From Myxocyprinus asiaticus (Eukaryota; Chordata; Actinopteri; Cypriniformes; Catostomidae): DNA of 64,000 bases. Of this stretch, positions 1 to 14,066 are shown in pieces. The position numbers and the translations under genes are program-made. The stretch covers positions 18,204,595-18,268,594 of the forward strand of contig NC_059374.1 in NCBI RefSeq assembly GCF_019703515.2, given 5' to 3'. Each line of letters starts with the position of its first letter. The stretch's first letter is position 1. The notes under the pieces are model-generated. The model searched no databases, was not told where the DNA came from, and saw nothing but the letters and a program-made list of their open reading frames with translations.

Positions 1-554
1 ACATGATGCGGTCGCAGCGGTAAACAGCTCTCTGAAGTATTTGATTACCAGTTAATAACAACTTGAATTTAGTTCTGTCCCTCATACAAAACTGGAAAAG
101 CATCAGTTAATTGACAAATATAAAAAAGGATTACATTGCATTGGAAACTCAACTGAATTTGATACCAACATGAGGTCCACCACACCGTTGTGGGACTATC
201 CAGAAAGATGTGTTAAATTGTGTTTGACTGAGCACGAAGGTGCCGCAGAGGGGCGCTGTAGCAAAAGCGGTCAACTTCACTTGCTCATGAGATGTCCAAT
301 GAACACATCCGCACAAACCCACAAACCCACAACACTGAAATGTGTTTACACGCGCAGTAATGTGCTGAATATTACATACGATCATTGTTTTTATTTATTA
401 CTACAGAAATATGAGGTTCTTTTGGGCTTTATTCATCAAAATCAATCTGTAGAAATCTTAGCTGCGCTCAAAACAACTGCAAACAAGAGGGACATTTTAT
501 ATTTAATCTTCTCAGAGTCTGATCAAACATTATTCAGACAACATAATTTGCAGT
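1..554. promoter_or_regulatory. Upstream region and probable 5' leader of tada2a
   Basis: This stretch precedes the tada2a start codon. It contains an open but unrecognised reading frame from 170 that runs over the start codon in another frame, and no clear TATA box or strong CpG cluster. The core promoter and leader of tada2a probably lie in it, because coding exon 1 begins at 555. That placement is inferred from position only. No repeat was recognised here. Confidence 0.35.
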
Positions 555-579
555 ATGGATCGCCTGGCATCTTTTGGAA
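555..579 (+). CDS. tada2a: tada2a coding exon 1 (residues 1-8)
   Basis: This exon starts with ATG in the context cagtATGG, encodes MDRLASFG, and ends in phase 1 before the donor gtaagt. It is the shortest coding exon. The 5' untranslated part is not delimited. Confidence 0.85.
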
Positions 580-1300
580 GTAAGTAGATTTTCTAATATC
601 ACCAAAAATAGCTTCATGTCCAAATAACGTGCTTTATGTAACATGAAAGTACCAATGCAATGGCAAATGAATATGGTAGTCCTTCATTTCCATGTATACG
701 TTGAAGTACCATGTACATACCAGGATATAAGAATATGGTATAGTTCAGTACCATACATATCAAAGTGCTATCTAAATATTATAATATAGAAATATGGTAG
801 TTGTTCAGTACCATGTGAAATAGTGGTACAGGAATATGGTAAATGGTAATGTATGTGTACAGTATATCAAATTACCATGCTGTTGCCAGCTGATAGTACT
901 ACCAGAGAAGTTTTGTAAGGGAAATTTCTGCTAAAATACCATAGTTACTACAGTTATTGTTACATCTGTAAGATTCATAAATTAATATGTGTCACTGACA
1001 AAATAAGGTTGTCCAAGGTGATAAAAATGATAAATATTTTTTTAGAATCTACTTTAAAACACGTCAAGTTTGTAGAAATGTAATCTGCATGTCAAATTTG
1101 GTTTCATACTTTTAAAAAAAAAAAACATTTATAATATTTTCTTAAAAATATATATATAATTTAATGACTTTAAAAATGCCATGTGGTGGAACCTAAAAGT
1201 AGCCTTAAAGGTATTAAAATACTTTCCTTGCACTGCATCTTGAATACATGAGAGCTTACACAGCTTATTTATTAAAAAATAATTTTTCAAGGTATATACA

Positions 1301-1336
<36 letters not shown>

Positions 1337-4300
1337 ACAGTGCATCTGGAAAGTATTCACAGCGCTTCACTTTTTGCACATTTTGTTATGTTACAGCTTT
1401 ATTCCAAAATGGATTAAATTCATTATTTTCCTCAAAATTCTACAAACAGTACCCCATAATGACAACGTGAAAGAAGTTTGTTTGAAATCTTTGCAAATGT
1501 ATTAAAAATTAAAAATTTAAAGAAAATCACATGTACATAAGTATTCACAGCCTTTGCCATGACACTCAAAATTGAGCTCAGGTGCATCCTGTTTCCACTA
1601 ATCACCCTTTAGATGTTTCTACAACTTGATTGGAGTCCACCTGTGGTAAATTCAGTTGACTGGACATGATTTGGAAAGGCACACACCTGTCTATATAAGG
1701 TCCCACAGTTAACAGTGCATGTCAGAGCACATACCAAGCCATGAAGTCCAAGGAATTATCTGTAGACCTCCGAGACAGGATTGTATCGAGGCACAGATCT
1801 GGGGAAGGGTACAGAAACATTTCTGCAGCATTGAAGGTCCCAGTGAGCACAGTGGCCTCCATCATCCGTAAATGGAAGAAGTTTGGAACCAGCAGGACTC
1901 TTTATAGAGCTGCCCGCCCGGCCAAACTGAGCGATCGGGGGAGAAGGGCCTTAGTCAGGGAGGTGACCAAGAACCCGATGGTCATTCTGACAGAGCTCCA
2001 GCTTTTCTCTGTGGAGAGAGGAGAACCTTCCAGAAGAACAACCATCTCTGCAGCACTCCACTAATCAGGCCTGTATGGTAGAGTGGCCAGACGGAAGCCA
2101 CTCCTCAGTAAAAGGCACATGACCGCCCGTCTGGACGACTCTCAGACCATGACACACACACATAATACACCGATCAGCCACAACATTAAAACCACCTGTC
2201 TAATATTGTGTAGGTCCTCCTCGTGTCGCCAAAACAGTGCCAACCCGCATCTCAGAATAGCATTCTGACATGATATTCTTCTCACCCAATTCAGCTCCTG
2301 ACCTGTATCTGCGTGATTTTATGCACTGCACTGCTTTCATACGATTGGCTGATTAGATAATTGCATGGATGATTGTTGGTGCCAGACGGGCTGGTTTGAG
2401 TATTTCTGTAACTGTTGATCTCCTGGGATTTTCACACACAACAGTCTCTAGAATTTACTCAGAATGGTGCCAGAACCAAAAAACATCCAGTGAGCGGCAG
2501 TTCTGTGGATGGAAATGCCTTGTTGATGAGAGACGTCAACAGAGAATGGCCAGACTGGTTCGAACTGACAAAGGTTCATCTTTGTACAGAGGGGAAACTC
2601 AGATAACCTCTCTGTACAATTCAGAATCAGAATGAGGATGATTTTGCGAGACTAACCTCTGACGGAGGGTCTATTCACACCGTAAAAACATGAAATGAAA
2701 AACTATTTCATCCCCGTACAGTAGGCGCCGCTGTTGCGAGATTAATATATTGAATGCTGTTAAAGCATTTATTTACCTAAATCGGCATAACTGTTTCATT
2801 ATGTTCTTTCCATGGTGTTGATGCATTTTGAGGAATATATATAATCTGTGTTTTTTTATGCGAGTGAGATGAGTAAAGAGCGCTGTTGCATAAATATATG
2901 TCCTATTTATATTTGCACATGTATTTATCTATGAGGATCTTCCAAACGGACTCCAGAACCCAACTCTTTTTTTTTTTTTTTAATGCCTGGATAATATAAC
3001 ACAAGGTACAGTGATATAAATACACATGGAATAATGTACATTAATAATAACTGTTTAGTATAAAATAGAATGCATATATTAAAATAATATAAAAGAAAAT
3101 ACTAGCTCACTGCCTTTCCTTTATTTAAATCAGCTGCTCGTCCAGTGCTGGGGCAAACTGTCTATAGGGAGAACCGGGACTTTTCCCGGTGGGCTGGCCG
3201 CGAAACGGGGCCGAACGGGCTGCGATTAGCTGAAACGGGCTGCCACGTTATACCAAACGGACCGCGATATGCAGAAAAGAACAGCGACACCCAAATCTGA
3301 TGTGTATGGTACTTAAACGTAATCAAATTTAAATGAGCATTTCACATTTTTAACTTTCCTTATTTCACGTGCCTTCCACAGGGAAGTTTATTGCATGCTA
3401 AGTAGTCTATTAGACATCATCACCTTGCATTACTGGCAAAAGAAACAATACACAGAGCTGCGCATGCAGACATGAACACTTGGTGCATAAAACACGATGA
3501 CGGTAACAATCAATTTATTTTATTTTTTTTATCATGAACATGTAACTTTGAATAGAAAATTAAGTTCAGACTTTACAAACAAGAATTTATTAACATAACA
3601 AAATTAACAATAAAAAGGGTGTAAATAAACTTGCAAACAATGAAACCATGCAAGCTCATTAATTATTTGTGGATGCTGGGAACACCAGCATCAAAAGTTA
3701 AAAAAAAATCTTATTTAATTTACCAGTGAAATTTACTCAAATTAGCAAATAAATTTGGCAAGGTTTTCTACTTTAATACTGATACACGATGACACATTGT
3801 AAAGATAACAAACAATCCTAAATAAAATGTATAAGCCAGAGCATTAATTTTTACTTGTTTGAATTTAGTACAAATGTAGAAATTACTTAATATTTTCAAG
3901 TTCATGCTTAAACTAAGATATTCAGTATAGAAAGTACTTCATCTTTTCTGTTATATTTAAAAAAAAAAAAAAAAAAAAAGGTTTTACTGTCTCCAGGCAC
4001 CACATTAAATTTTTGACATTTTTGGAAAAATATCAAAATGACTTTGAACACAGAAACTGAAAACAAGTTCATCACAGAAGAGGTGTTCAAGTCATTGTTT
4101 TGTGTGAATTGCATTTTCTATGTATTTTTTAAAAATGTAGCCTAATAATTCAGCACAAAAACATGAGCGTCATGTCATCGACCCACAAGGCTTGTTTAAA
4201 ACAGTGTATGAAGCTTTAAGAATCTTTCTGTTATTTAGTTTAATTTTGTTTTTTGACAGCAGTGGTAGATAAGATCAAGTTACCTCAGTTAATGTGGTAC

Positions 4301-7300
4301 TAATAACTGTAGTATGGTATTTGCTGGAACTGGTTAATGTGGTTAATTTTGGATACAGGAAAGGGGTCTGTTGAGATGCCTGGGTAACTTCATCATGTGA
4401 CTACTGTTTATGGCTTTACAGGTGATCCTTTTGATAAGCCTCCATGTCGTGGATGCTCTTCATATCTAGTGGAGCCTTACATTAAATGTGCAGAATGTGG
4501 ACCTTCACCTTTCCTCCTCTGTCTGCAGGTGGGTCACTGGGTGGAGTGTCCTAGTACTTTGTGCACATCAACTGTTATTCATTATTTTAAATATGTTGTA
4601 TGTGATTTTTATCAAAACAGTGTTTTACCAGAGGATACGAGTATAAAAAGCACCAGAGTGACCACAAGTATGAAATCATGGTAAGAGAGCACTTTGGATT
4701 AAAATAATCACTCAATAATGGTATGAGAAGATTTATATTAAAAAACAAATTGTAAGATTTGTATTTATGATTTATATGTAGATGAAATATTTTGAATTAT
4801 GAATTATATTTAATTATTTGAGATTTATTTTAAGAATATGTGTTTAGTTATAAAAACATAGTAAATTAGACATTTGAAAACTGTTTAATTAAATCTTAAA
4901 AAATGTGTCATTTTTATTTATTTATCAAATACATTTATGATAAATTCCTACGTAGCTTGTAGGAAACAGTCCTGGAGACAGAAATGACACGTCTTTTGAT
5001 CTACTCTTTTCTAGACATCAGATTTTCCTGTTTTAGAGCCTGGCTGGACTGCTCAAGAGGAAATGGCTCTGTTAGAAGCTGTCATGGACTGTGGTTTTGG
5101 TAACTGGTCAGTGTAGTTTCTGTACCTTATAATCTCTTAACTCAGTTGTATCATTTATATTGCAGAGACTGTATGATTGCATGTGGAAGATCTCACATTA
5201 ATATCTGACCCTAAAATGAATCCTATTGGTGTGAATGCAGTGTTAATTTTTACAAAATAGTTTTAGTCTTTGATGAAAATTTCCTTTAAATTTAGTCATA
5301 TTCATTTCTTTCAGTTTTTCTCTGATTAAAATGGTATTCAATTTTAGTCAACAAAAATAACATATTTAAATTGTGAAAACCTGAGTTCCAGAAGTGATAG
5401 CATAAAATGGATATGCTGAAGGATCATCTGTATAAATAAGTAACTATATTCTGAATTCTTTATGCTTTAGAGAATGTTATTGATTTCCTGTGTTTTAGCC
5501 AATTCAGGTTTTGTCAGTGTTTGAGTGAGGTAATTAATCCGTTTGTTAAGCGGTTCGTTTTTACAAGGTTCAGCTCTGTGTTCATGCAGCTCAAGCAGAG
5601 AAATACTCAACGTACTGGATTATTGGATTAACCTTCCTTTCCTGTTTGGTCATTTTTGACCGAAATCCATATTTTCGATGTAATAAAAATGGTTTTGTTT
5701 ATCTGAGCGGTACAAGACTTAGTGAATTTTCCTCCATTTGCCATCTGAACACACACACAAAACAAATTGGACTTGATTCATAATTCTAAGTTGTCATAAA
5801 AAAAAAAGAAAAAAAAAAGAAAAAGAGAGACACCATTGCTGTTCACGGTCAAAATTGACCGACCATAAGAAATGAATGGGAAAGACTAAAAAACAGAGCA
5901 ATTTTTTTTTGTTTTTTTTTTGTCAAATGCAATATAGAAATCAGCCACAATGCAGAAAAAAAAAAAAAAAAAGAATTTAAGGGGTTAGACTATACAACAT
6001 GCAGAGTGCAAAACACATACACACATGAACTGGTGACACTATAACACAGAGCAGTTTTCACAGTCCATTGCTGTTCGTTTCTGTTTATTTTCTTGACCTT
6101 ATTATTAATTTACTTTGAGTTAATACATTTTGATATTTGAAATAAATTATTGGTAACAAAATTATTTTATGTAACACCGGGTCAGGTTTGACTGTAAGCA
6201 TTATGTGACTTTATTAAAAAAAAACTGACACATCAAAACAGACAAATGCTAAACTGTGACAAATAATAGTTTGATAATATCTAAATATATATCTAAATGC
6301 ATAACTTGTGATAAAATTTAGAATTACTACACAGTAAATGGAACACTAGGGAACACTGCAGCCATCTACTTTCTATTATTGTCATAACATAATATTTCTC
6401 TAAAGCCATCTGACACCAGATGTCAGCAATCTGCCCTCAATACAGGACACATTCTAATATTGTATTCATGTTTCAACTAGGCTTTTAATGTGAAGTTACA
6501 TACATTAGCTAATTTGCATATGCAAATGAATGAATCAAGAAATGTATATGCAAGTAAGACTAAAAAACATAAAATCCCAAAAGAAGTGCATAATTTTACT
6601 GTTTTTACTTCAGGGAAGAAGAAATGTTATCATTTCTTAAAATAAAATAAAATAAAAAGTTACCTGTTCTGTGTCCGGTCAAAAATGGCTACAAATAGTA
6701 AAGCGGTCCTACTTGATCAGAATAGGAAGGTTAAATGAATCAATCCTTTCTAGATATTTCTTCTAAAACAGATATTTCTCTAGATGTTTCTCACATAGCT
6801 TGCAGTATTATTTTCTTCTCGTCATATTTTCATCAAAAGTATGTTTTAATTAAAATCATTAAATTATCGTCATGATGTGTGTTTATCATCTTGTCATCGT
6901 TATCATTGACAAACTAAAAAAACCATTCGTCAATGAACATTTTGCTCATTAACTGATGAGATTAACACTGTGTTGCAGGCTAATGTCCTTGTGCTCTGGG
7001 TATTTTTTTTTCAGGCAAGATGTGGCTTATCAGATGCGCACCAAGACAAAAGAGGAATGTGAAGGCCACTACATGAAGAACTTCATCAACAATCCTCTCT
7101 TCTCCTCCACTCTGCTCAGTCTCCGACAGATGGAAGAGCATCTGTCCCGAACAGCAGACACAGCCATTCCCTTTAAGCGTAAGTGAACAACTGTTACATT
7201 AAACCCGCTGTATGACAAGCTACTGTTATGTAAATTCAACTTTAAATGTATACACACACAAGGCTTAAACAAATTGCAACTCTTATTAGATGGTATAAGA

Positions 7301-10300
7301 CTATCAATAAAATGTCTTTGATACTATCTTTTAAAACTGGTAATGGAGATTAATGGGGGATACAAATTATTAGATTATGACTTTCTTTATTCAGTGAATT
7401 TGCCACATTTTGACTACCATATTTGAATGTGCATAATAGTGAATTCGATTTGTGAGCTATGGCAGAGGGCAGACTTGAAGTATAGAGCAAAAGTCTTAAT
7501 GACTACTTTTATTGTGCTTTCACTGTGCTTTTTTTGTCCTTTTTGGAGCAACATGAGTAAATGATGATGGAACTTTTTAGTATACCCAATGAACTCTGTA
7601 CGGTTGAAAACTTCCATGAATAAAGTGTATCTTCAGGCAGTGAGAGATGAGCCACAACCAGACCATATATTGTGCTTAGGAAATCTGTTGGAGGTTCAAT
7701 GTGGCTGCTTCTTTTTGTCTTAAGCTAAACAACACCCTCCAGGCACTGATTTATCCGCCCACGCATGACAGATAAACTGCACAGCTACTAGATGTGATCG
7801 TCTGATTGATTTTGGTTCTGAGACAGAAAAGATCAGTCTACAAGATTCAAACTGTGACACTGAATGAATATTAATGAATACCTTTTTTGGGTAATAGTGG
7901 TTAAATGTTGTTGGCTTGGGTTTCTTTCAGCCACAGATGACCCTCCAAGGCCGTTGTTTGACTCCCAGCTCTCCAGAGATATGGCTGGTTACATGCCAGC
8001 TCGCGCAGACTTCATGGAGGTGAGTTACCTATTGTCATTGTGTTGTCTTAGGAAAGCAATCTTTTATATAATGTGGTAAGTAATGTAATAATTTGTAATG
8101 ACTTTTCACAGTTTATTTATACAGCTCATTGTCTCTCTCTCTTTATTTATAATTAGGAGTTTGATAATTATGCTGAATGGGATTTGAAAGATATTGACTT
8201 TGTTGATGATGACTCAGATATTCTTCATGGTAAGTGCCACAATGCCAAAATATGAAATAACTTGCAGTGCTTTGCAGAAGCATTTAGATCCTTAACCAGT
8301 AAAATACAATTTTACTTGCACAAAATGTGGTTCTCTGTTATATTTTTTAATTTCTAAACATTAAGACACAGAATTACGTTATTTAATATGATGTTGTTAA
8401 ATCGTAGAAAATTTTCTTAACAAAAAAGCCAGTTAAAATATAGTTAATTTGTTTCTGAAAGTGTACGTTTACTGTACACATAACAAAAAAACAAAATCTC
8501 TGATTGGAAAAAAAATGACTACTTTTGGTCTGTGAATGTGTATAACTACCACATTTTCAGGAAAAGAACAGTTAATTATTATTGGGACATTGTTATTCAA
8601 GATCAAAATCTTTATTAAGACTAACGAGCATTACGAAAATGTTAAAGTAAAATAGAGTAAAGATCTATCAATCAACCATATCAAGAACTCTGTGTGAGCA
8701 AAAAGATTGTACATTTATTCATTTAGCAGACGCTTTCATCCAAAGCAACTTACAAATGAGTAATACAGCATGAGTGATTCCTCCAAAGATTCCATAATTG
8801 CTCAGAGAAGTAGAGAAGAAAGTGAGAAACAATAGTGAAAGAATGGATAAAGAGATTTTATTGCATTTTTTTAAGGTCAGATTCAAAATTCAAAGCAAAA
8901 TGTGAAGTGAAAATGTCCACGATTCAAACCTTTGAATAACCTAAAATAGAGCTAGTCAACTGGACCCAGCATCCTGCCCACCAATCACTTTTATTTGGCC
9001 CTCCAATTGATTTTGATAAAGCTGTCAAAATCATCTAAACATCTAAAGCTGTCATTGCTGAAAAAGGGGACTTTAGGGAAATATAAAATATGTATGGATT
9101 GAAAAATTATGCAAACAGCATATTTCAGTATTTTACTCTTTATTTTCTAAAATAAAGCAATTCATTTAGATTTATTTGGTTAATTTGGAGTTTTCAGTGC
9201 TGCAGAGATATTTCATTCAATTGAGAGAAATTGAAAATATTTTTGCAAAGCTCTCCACAAATGAATAAAATCACTGTACCGTGTATGCAGAGTTCTTGTT
9301 AACCTTGTTAACTGTGTGTTTTGTAATTTGATGCAGCACTTAAGGTTGCAGTTGTGGATATTTATCATTCAAGACTGAAGGAGAGACAGAGGAGGAAAAA
9401 GTATGTTGGAAATCACACATGTTGTACTGCCATAGAACAACCAATAGGGGGCAACACTCATCTGTTAAATAACATGTACATGTAGACAAAATTATTTATT
9501 TTTCCATGTGAGCATCTGTATTCTCATTGAACAAAATATAATAAATATCATACTGTTATCATAAAAGCCAACTGAATAATGAAATCAAATTATCACATGC
9601 AGATGAGACAAGCTGGAATGCTTTGCTGGAGTTCGTTTGTGAGTGTGTTACAATGTAACCTAATCCATAGCAACAGATTAGCATGCCTGATTTTCAAAAA
9701 CAAACACACAGACAGCTCTAGCAGTAACGGATCTGTGTGTTAATGCGCATTAATGAGGCCTGGCTGCCATGTAAAGAGCTTGTGGTATGTGTGCGTAAAT
9801 GAGCTGCAGCTGCTGTCTGACTCTGAGTTGTCCTGCAGAGCAGCAGAACAGGCCATTTACACGCTGCTTCACACAACATCTGAGACCTCATTCTCCCCGA
9901 ACCCATGCTTTTAATAACACATAGCCCTCAGCTCATAAAGCTAAGCGTGGTTAAATAAAGCCGGGTGCACGGTGTATGATTTTTTACGGTTCTCTACGAT
10001 TGTTGCTTGTCAGACTTTATGATGTGATCCCAGTGAGATCTCAGTTTAAAGCAATGACACGCTGTTTGACATTATGTCAGACTGTAAGATACACATCGTA
10101 GCCAAGACTTCGGTCCTAGTCATCCCAATTGACAACATTGAATGGGTGTTTTATCTCACCTGGCCGTCGTAGGAGCAGTCATACTGCAATGCTAAATTTC
10201 TGACACTGTGCGTTTACATGCACTATCTAACACGATTATGCTTAACCCTTTAAGCTCGGAAAAAGTTTTTAAAGATTTCCTGTTTCAGTGGTATACCCAA

Positions 10301-13300
10301 AATTAAAGGCTTCATTCAACAAGAACAAAAAAAAACAAAAAACACAGAGGGTCAAGTATTTGTATTATTGTAAAGAAAACTTCAAAAGAATTTAATGATA
10401 TAGATTATGATAAATTCTGAGACTTCCAGAAACTGATATAAAAAAAAAAAAAAAAAATTTACTTTTTATCTGATTTTTCTTATTTGACATAAAATATATC
10501 TGGGTGTAAATAAGGTGACTTTTGTTTTGTTCCTAATCATGTCACCTGTAACTGAGAAAAAGTTTGTGTTGATACGACAGAGCAATCAAAAGTTATAGCA
10601 TTACAAAAATAAATGTATCCTAGTGTCCAAAAATGTCTCCCAAAGCCTCTCCAAACAAATAAAACACTATAATTGTACATAAGAACTAATTACACATGCA
10701 AACACAACGACTAAAGGTTTGCACAGAATGCAGATATGACTTTAATAATGAGATTTCACAGAATGAGTGCCATTTGACTCGGTTAGTCTGCATCATTGAG
10801 TCTGTCATTTACTTGGCGCCATCTCCTGGTGGCCATATGTAACAGTCACCAATCACATGTCTCTCTGCCCAAATATGGATGATTTTTGCACCGGTCTGAA
10901 CACAATCCGATTGGTTTAGCATTCCATGATTCTACATAATTTCTGATGACGTCATCTGGTCCAGGAAAGCTAAAGTGTCTTCAGACAGATTGCAAGTTTC
11001 CAGATAGCCAGATGCCATGTGCACATTGTGCTTTGTGTCATTTATCTAATAATCTGTGCATTCGATTTCCTTGTGTGTGGGCTAGTTCGAAAGATAATCA
11101 CTTACTTGAGTAATGGTATGATAATTTTTGCTCTTTCCAACAACATATGACACATTGCTATTTGATGAGTTTGATGTTTTTATTGATTGCAATATTATGG
11201 TATGTACAGTGTCTGCAAATTCCAAAGCACTTGTTAAGTTTTGGTCATAATGCCTATATGCATTGTAAAGTACAGCTTCTAATTATTTGTCAAGACTGTA
11301 GTTATTAATATTTTGAAAATAATTCGACAACGTGTAAGGTCATGCAAATGTCTTTAACCACCATAAATGGTTTAAGAAAGAAATCAACACATGCAAGAGT
11401 TTTCAAGTCTCATCTAATCACAGGTTTCTTACGTTGTCGGTTTATTTAAATTAGCTGATTTTTGATAGTTGTTAGTGTATTGCTGTGCATGTACAGTTAA
11501 AGGGCTAAGTGCCAAATCGTTGCCAAAATGGTACAGTTGTTCACCAAGAATTCCGCTATCAAACATGATGTTTATTATATATAATTTTTTTTATTTTCTC
11601 CCCAATTTGGAATGCCCAATTCCCAGTGTGCTCTAAGTCCTCGTGGTGGCATAGTGACTCTCCTCAATCCGGGTGGCGGAGGACGAATCTCAGTTGCCTC
11701 CGCCTCTGAGACCGTCAGTCTGCGCATCTTATAACATGGCTTGTTGAGCGCGTTACCGCGGAGATGTAGCACATGTGGAGGCTTCACGCTATTCTCTGCT
11801 GCATCTATGAACAACTACACTACCCATGATTCAGCAGATCCACCAATCGGAGAACCACAGCAACAAATAAAAAGCCAGCGAAAGGAACCCAGGAGCGATC
11901 TCCTACTCCCATGACACACTGTGAATTACACAGTCGAATTGGTCTCCCTTCAACCTTAAAGCTACACTATGTAACTTTTGGCCCTATAGCGGTTGAAGCA
12001 TAAAACTGCAAGTTACTTGCGGAGGAACATTTTACGTGAGTTGTGATTAGGCACTGCTCTTCTGGCGGATAAATCTCATGGTTTGAGCAAGGACTTGAGA
12101 GATTACCTACAGAGCGGAGTCATGACGAGCTATTTTCATGTTGATATGTTATTCACTTAAAGATTTATAACCGATATATTACTTACTTTGAGGGAATAAA
12201 AAAAATAAAAATTACTTATTTTGAGGAAGATAAACAACTCTCTTAATTATATGTAATATGATTATTGAAGTGTTTTATCCACTACACAATACACATCAAT
12301 GTTTGTATTGTACTACACATATCATATTAAGAGGGGAAACTCTTGAAATGGCTGATATGAGTCCAATTAAAGACACTCTATTTTTATATTACAATTAACA
12401 GCCTTAGTGGACAATGCAAGTAAACTGTCATACTGCAATAGAAGGTTAATGCACTGCAAACAATAAAAGACTGTAATGTAAAAAAGCAAAACAAGGATTT
12501 AATAATGATGAAATACTTTATTGACCATGAATAATATATGCAGAAATTTGCAATATAACAATTACAATAATACATTTTTTATTGTTTATTTAAAAGGTAA
12601 GTTACAACAGAGAGAGGGTTACACGCTAAACATATTAATAAACATTACTGTGCTATGATATCGGTACATTATAGACAGCTTGAGATGAGCATAAATTCAT
12701 GGGGAACCACCTTGTACCTATAGTGGCTTTTTAGATCTGTTTAAATGGGCTGTCTGCTAAAAGGATAAAACGGCAAGTGTCCGTACACAGATTTACAAAC
12801 ACATTGCGATCGGTACACATGAGTAATATCCGATTCATTAAAGCATGACAAACAATAAGTTTCAACACCAGAAAACCTGTCCAAGCAGTATAGCAGGTAA
12901 ATAACTTCGCCAAACAGTAAAAAACAGTTAAATCAAATAGGAGAGTGATTTCACTCCTGCTGTCCTGACTCCTGAAACCGCGACTGGTTTGAACAGCTGT
13001 GGCACACGGTTCTCGCGACACAGCCGGACCTTCTTTCTCAGCTTACGGATATGACGTAAACACGCAAGAATGAATGACGTACGCCTGCGATTTCGCACCA
13101 AATCCGACCCAACAGCTTAAATTCCCTCAAAATAAAAATCATTATTGTAGGCTTACTCTAGTGAATCAGGGTAAGACAAGGACATGTTTTTGAACATGGA
13201 TTTTTTATGTACTCACTCAATAATTAACTTTTGTTAATTGTAACCAAAAAAACTTACATAGTGCAGCTTTAAACTATTTAATATTTGTACATATCGGAAT

Positions 13301-14002
13301 GTTTTGCAATAAACGTAAAATATTTTGTTTCTATACCTATATTCTCAACCTAAAATCAATAGTTTTATTCATATCGTTTTTTATTTAATTACGTCATGCG
13401 CAATGCTTCATGGGATTGAAGTTAGTACCCTCATGAAAGACGGTTATTACACAGTCTTGTACCTTTGTCTTTTTGTCTGATTTTCAAATACTTTTTTGCC
13501 TCAAAACAAAAATGTAATGTTGTGATTCACCTCGGCGCTCGTTGCTTTGGTTAAAACTCTTTTATGGTGGATTTTATGAAAAGCCTATGAAAAAATCAAT
13601 GGGAAAAAATACTTCCGGAACCCACATGGTTGAAAATGTAGGTGGGCACTGTTGTGCTCTATAAGCCATGAGAGACTATGTGTTGCAGTGATTTTACTAC
13701 AGTTCAGAGGTGTTTTTAGGCATGATAGGAAGCAGCTTTGATTCCAGCTTTGTTTCCAATGATTTCAAACCTATGCTTCATGCTTGTCTTGTTACCAATC
13801 ACAATTTTGAATGATTTGCTAGTTTTATTATTGGCTTATTGGTAGCTTAACATTTGCTTCTCACATTAAATTGTCTTTAAGGATCATTCGAGACCATGGG
13901 CTCATCAACCTACGCAAGTTTCATGGTAAGAATTTTTTTTTTTTCAATTATTATTATTCATGGTGTTGCATTTTAATTCTAAGAACAAATCAGGATAATA
14001 TA

Positions 14003-14066
<64 letters not shown>

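Noticed and set aside
170..583. 137-codon open frame overlapping tada2a exon 1
   Set aside because: It runs through the exon 1 donor in a different frame from the MDRL start, shows no family resemblance and has no codon bias; treated as chance.
10241..11500. Possible TTAA element starting at ttaaccctttaagc
   Set aside because: The candidate right end (gttaaagggctaag) has the wrong orientation for an inverted terminal repeat, so no element can be delimited.
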